Shown one piece after another: positions 13,011 through 13,778 of a stretch of 13,778 bases of DNA. How positions within the stretch are numbered: the stretch's first letter is position 1; the number at the start of each line of letters is the position of its first letter. A program made the translations under genes and the position numbers. The notes under the pieces were generated by a model that saw nothing but the letters and a program-made list of their open reading frames with translations, searched no databases and had not been told where the DNA came from. This DNA comes from Verrucomicrobiota bacterium (GTDB lineage Bacteria > Verrucomicrobiota > Verrucomicrobiia > Limisphaerales > JAHEOI01), in the NCBI GenBank assembly GCA_018610125.1, contig JAHEOI010000133.1, forward strand, positions 1 through 13,778, read 5' to 3'.

Positions 13011-13778
13011 CTATTTCTTGCGTTGCTGCAAGAACGCCAGCAGGTCGGCCATTTCTTGGTGACTGAAGCTGCTTTCGAGTCCTTCCGGCATCAGGGAGAG
13101 TCCGTTCGAGGAAAGCTCGGCGATTTGCTCTCGTGGAAACCGCTTTGTCTTGCCGCCGGTCATGCGGAGGAGAACACTCTTTTTGTCTTGTCCGGCCATT
13201 ATCCCTTTCCAGAAGTTCCCGTTTTCGGTGGCAACGACGTAGGCGATGAACTGAGGATCCACGGCCGCATTCGGGTCGAGAATGTCATGCAGCAGGGTCT
13301 CCGGACTCTTGCGAGCGATATCGGTCAGGTCGGGGCCTACTGGCTCCCCCATTCCTTGAATGGTGTGACAGCTCGCGCAGGCCTTTTTGAAAAGCGCCTT
13401 TCCGGAAGCGGGATCGCCTTCCACGTTCAAGGCAGGCCGCATCGATTCGATTGCCTTACGGCGTGTGACGACGCCGGCATCGGAGAAAAAGGCGTTTGCC
13501 CGCTTCCGGATATTCGGATTCTCCGATCTCAGAAGCCGACGCCGCCGCTCCAGGTCCAAATTGAGCTGTCCCAGGGTCAGTTTCCCGGATTCGAGTGCCG
13601 AGAGGAGCCGATCGTGATTTTCGGGGCGATAAATCAGGAGGTCGCTTGCTTGCGACCGGATTGGCGGGGTCAATCGCGGCCATATTTCAATGAGCCGTTT
13701 GACAATGTCGGGATCGCGCGCTTGTCTGAGCTGCTGTAATGTTGCCTGTTGCAGCGACCGGGGGTTCTCATAATCCAA
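13011..13778 (-). CDS. C-terminal part of a PVC-type haem-binding CxxCH protein, 5' end beyond window
   Basis: An open minus-strand frame of 255 codons enters from the right edge and stops at 13011. The first codon in the window (TTG) is internal, so the true start is not visible. Residues 1-115 of the fragment are helical and HEAT-like. After VEGDPASGKALF comes CASCH (134-138), a single c-type haem site, then GPDLTDIARKSPE (149-161) and, near the end, LSLMPEGLESSFSHQEMADLLAFL (227-250), whose Met231 is a candidate distal haem ligand. This matches the haem-binding C-terminal domain of large (often about 1000-residue) secreted Planctomycetes/Verrucomicrobia proteins, commonly fused to a membrane-bound dehydrogenase-type propeller. 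The natural substrate is unknown. It is the strongest taxonomic marker in the window. Confidence 0.85.
   Translation of the reverse strand: MDYENPRSLQQATLQQLRQARDPDIVKRLIEIWPRLTPPIRSQASDLLIYRPENHDRLLSALESGKLTLGQLNLDLERRRRLLRSENPNIRKRANAFFSDAGVVTRRKAIESMRPALNVEGDPASGKALFKKACASCHTIQGMGEPVGPDLTDIARKSPETLLHDILDPNAAVDPQFIAYVVATENGNFWKGIMAGQDKKSVLLRMTGGKTKRFPREQIAELSSNGLSLMPEGLESSFSHQEMADLLAFLQQRKK

Noticed and set aside
13023..13739. 238-codon plus-strand ORF at the right edge
   Set aside because: It is antisense to the CASCH-containing frame, which matches a known PVC domain.
1..13778. CRISPR array, insertion sequence, prophage, toxin-antitoxin or defence cassette
   Set aside because: No regularly spaced repeats, transposase or integrase motifs, or recognisable defence domains appear in any frame.

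Overview
The window looks like ordinary chromosome from a Gram-negative bacterium of the PVC superphylum. A Verrucomicrobiota member is my best guess, with Planctomycetota second. The evidence is a CxxCH protein tail of the type typical of Planctomycetes and Verrucomicrobia, LPS and outer-membrane genes (an LpxA-like acyltransferase and a BBP2-like porin), and two intergenic hairpin-dense segments that resemble dispersed elements I associate with these genomes. The taxonomic call is inference from gene content only.

Layout. On the minus strand, 1-3834 holds the first 327 codons of murA (cut by the left edge), prmC with a GTG start, a gene-free stretch of about 350 bp full of short hairpins, and a sodium/solute symporter. 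The symporter diverges from a plus-strand run at 4130-9426: rsmD, lspA, miaA, hflX, radC and an lpxA-like gene. Within that run rsmD/lspA, lspA/miaA and hflX/radC overlap by 1-4 nt, so translational coupling is likely. The miaA-hflX gap carries a decayed C-terminal piece of an S23-type four-helix-bundle gene. The lpxA-like stop codon overlaps the stop codon of a convergent porin gene at 9423-9426.

The rest is on the minus strand. It holds the porin (strong Shine-Dalgarno and signal peptide), a sugar-1-phosphate nucleotidyltransferase 6 nt downstream of an archaeal-type phosphoglycerate mutase (apgM), a second hairpin-dense gap, and the last 255 codons of a large haem-binding PVC protein whose start lies beyond the right edge.

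Functionally this is housekeeping: peptidoglycan precursor synthesis (murA), translation factor and rRNA/tRNA modification (prmC, rsmD, miaA), ribosome rescue (hflX), lipoprotein processing (lspA), lipid A-type acylation (lpxA-like), glycolysis (apgM), sugar-nucleotide supply and envelope transport. I found no CRISPR array, tRNA, rRNA, intact mobile element or defence-type cassette. The points most worth a second look are the lpxA-like gene's altered active-site neighbourhood, the broken S23 remnant, and the two structured intergenic elements.
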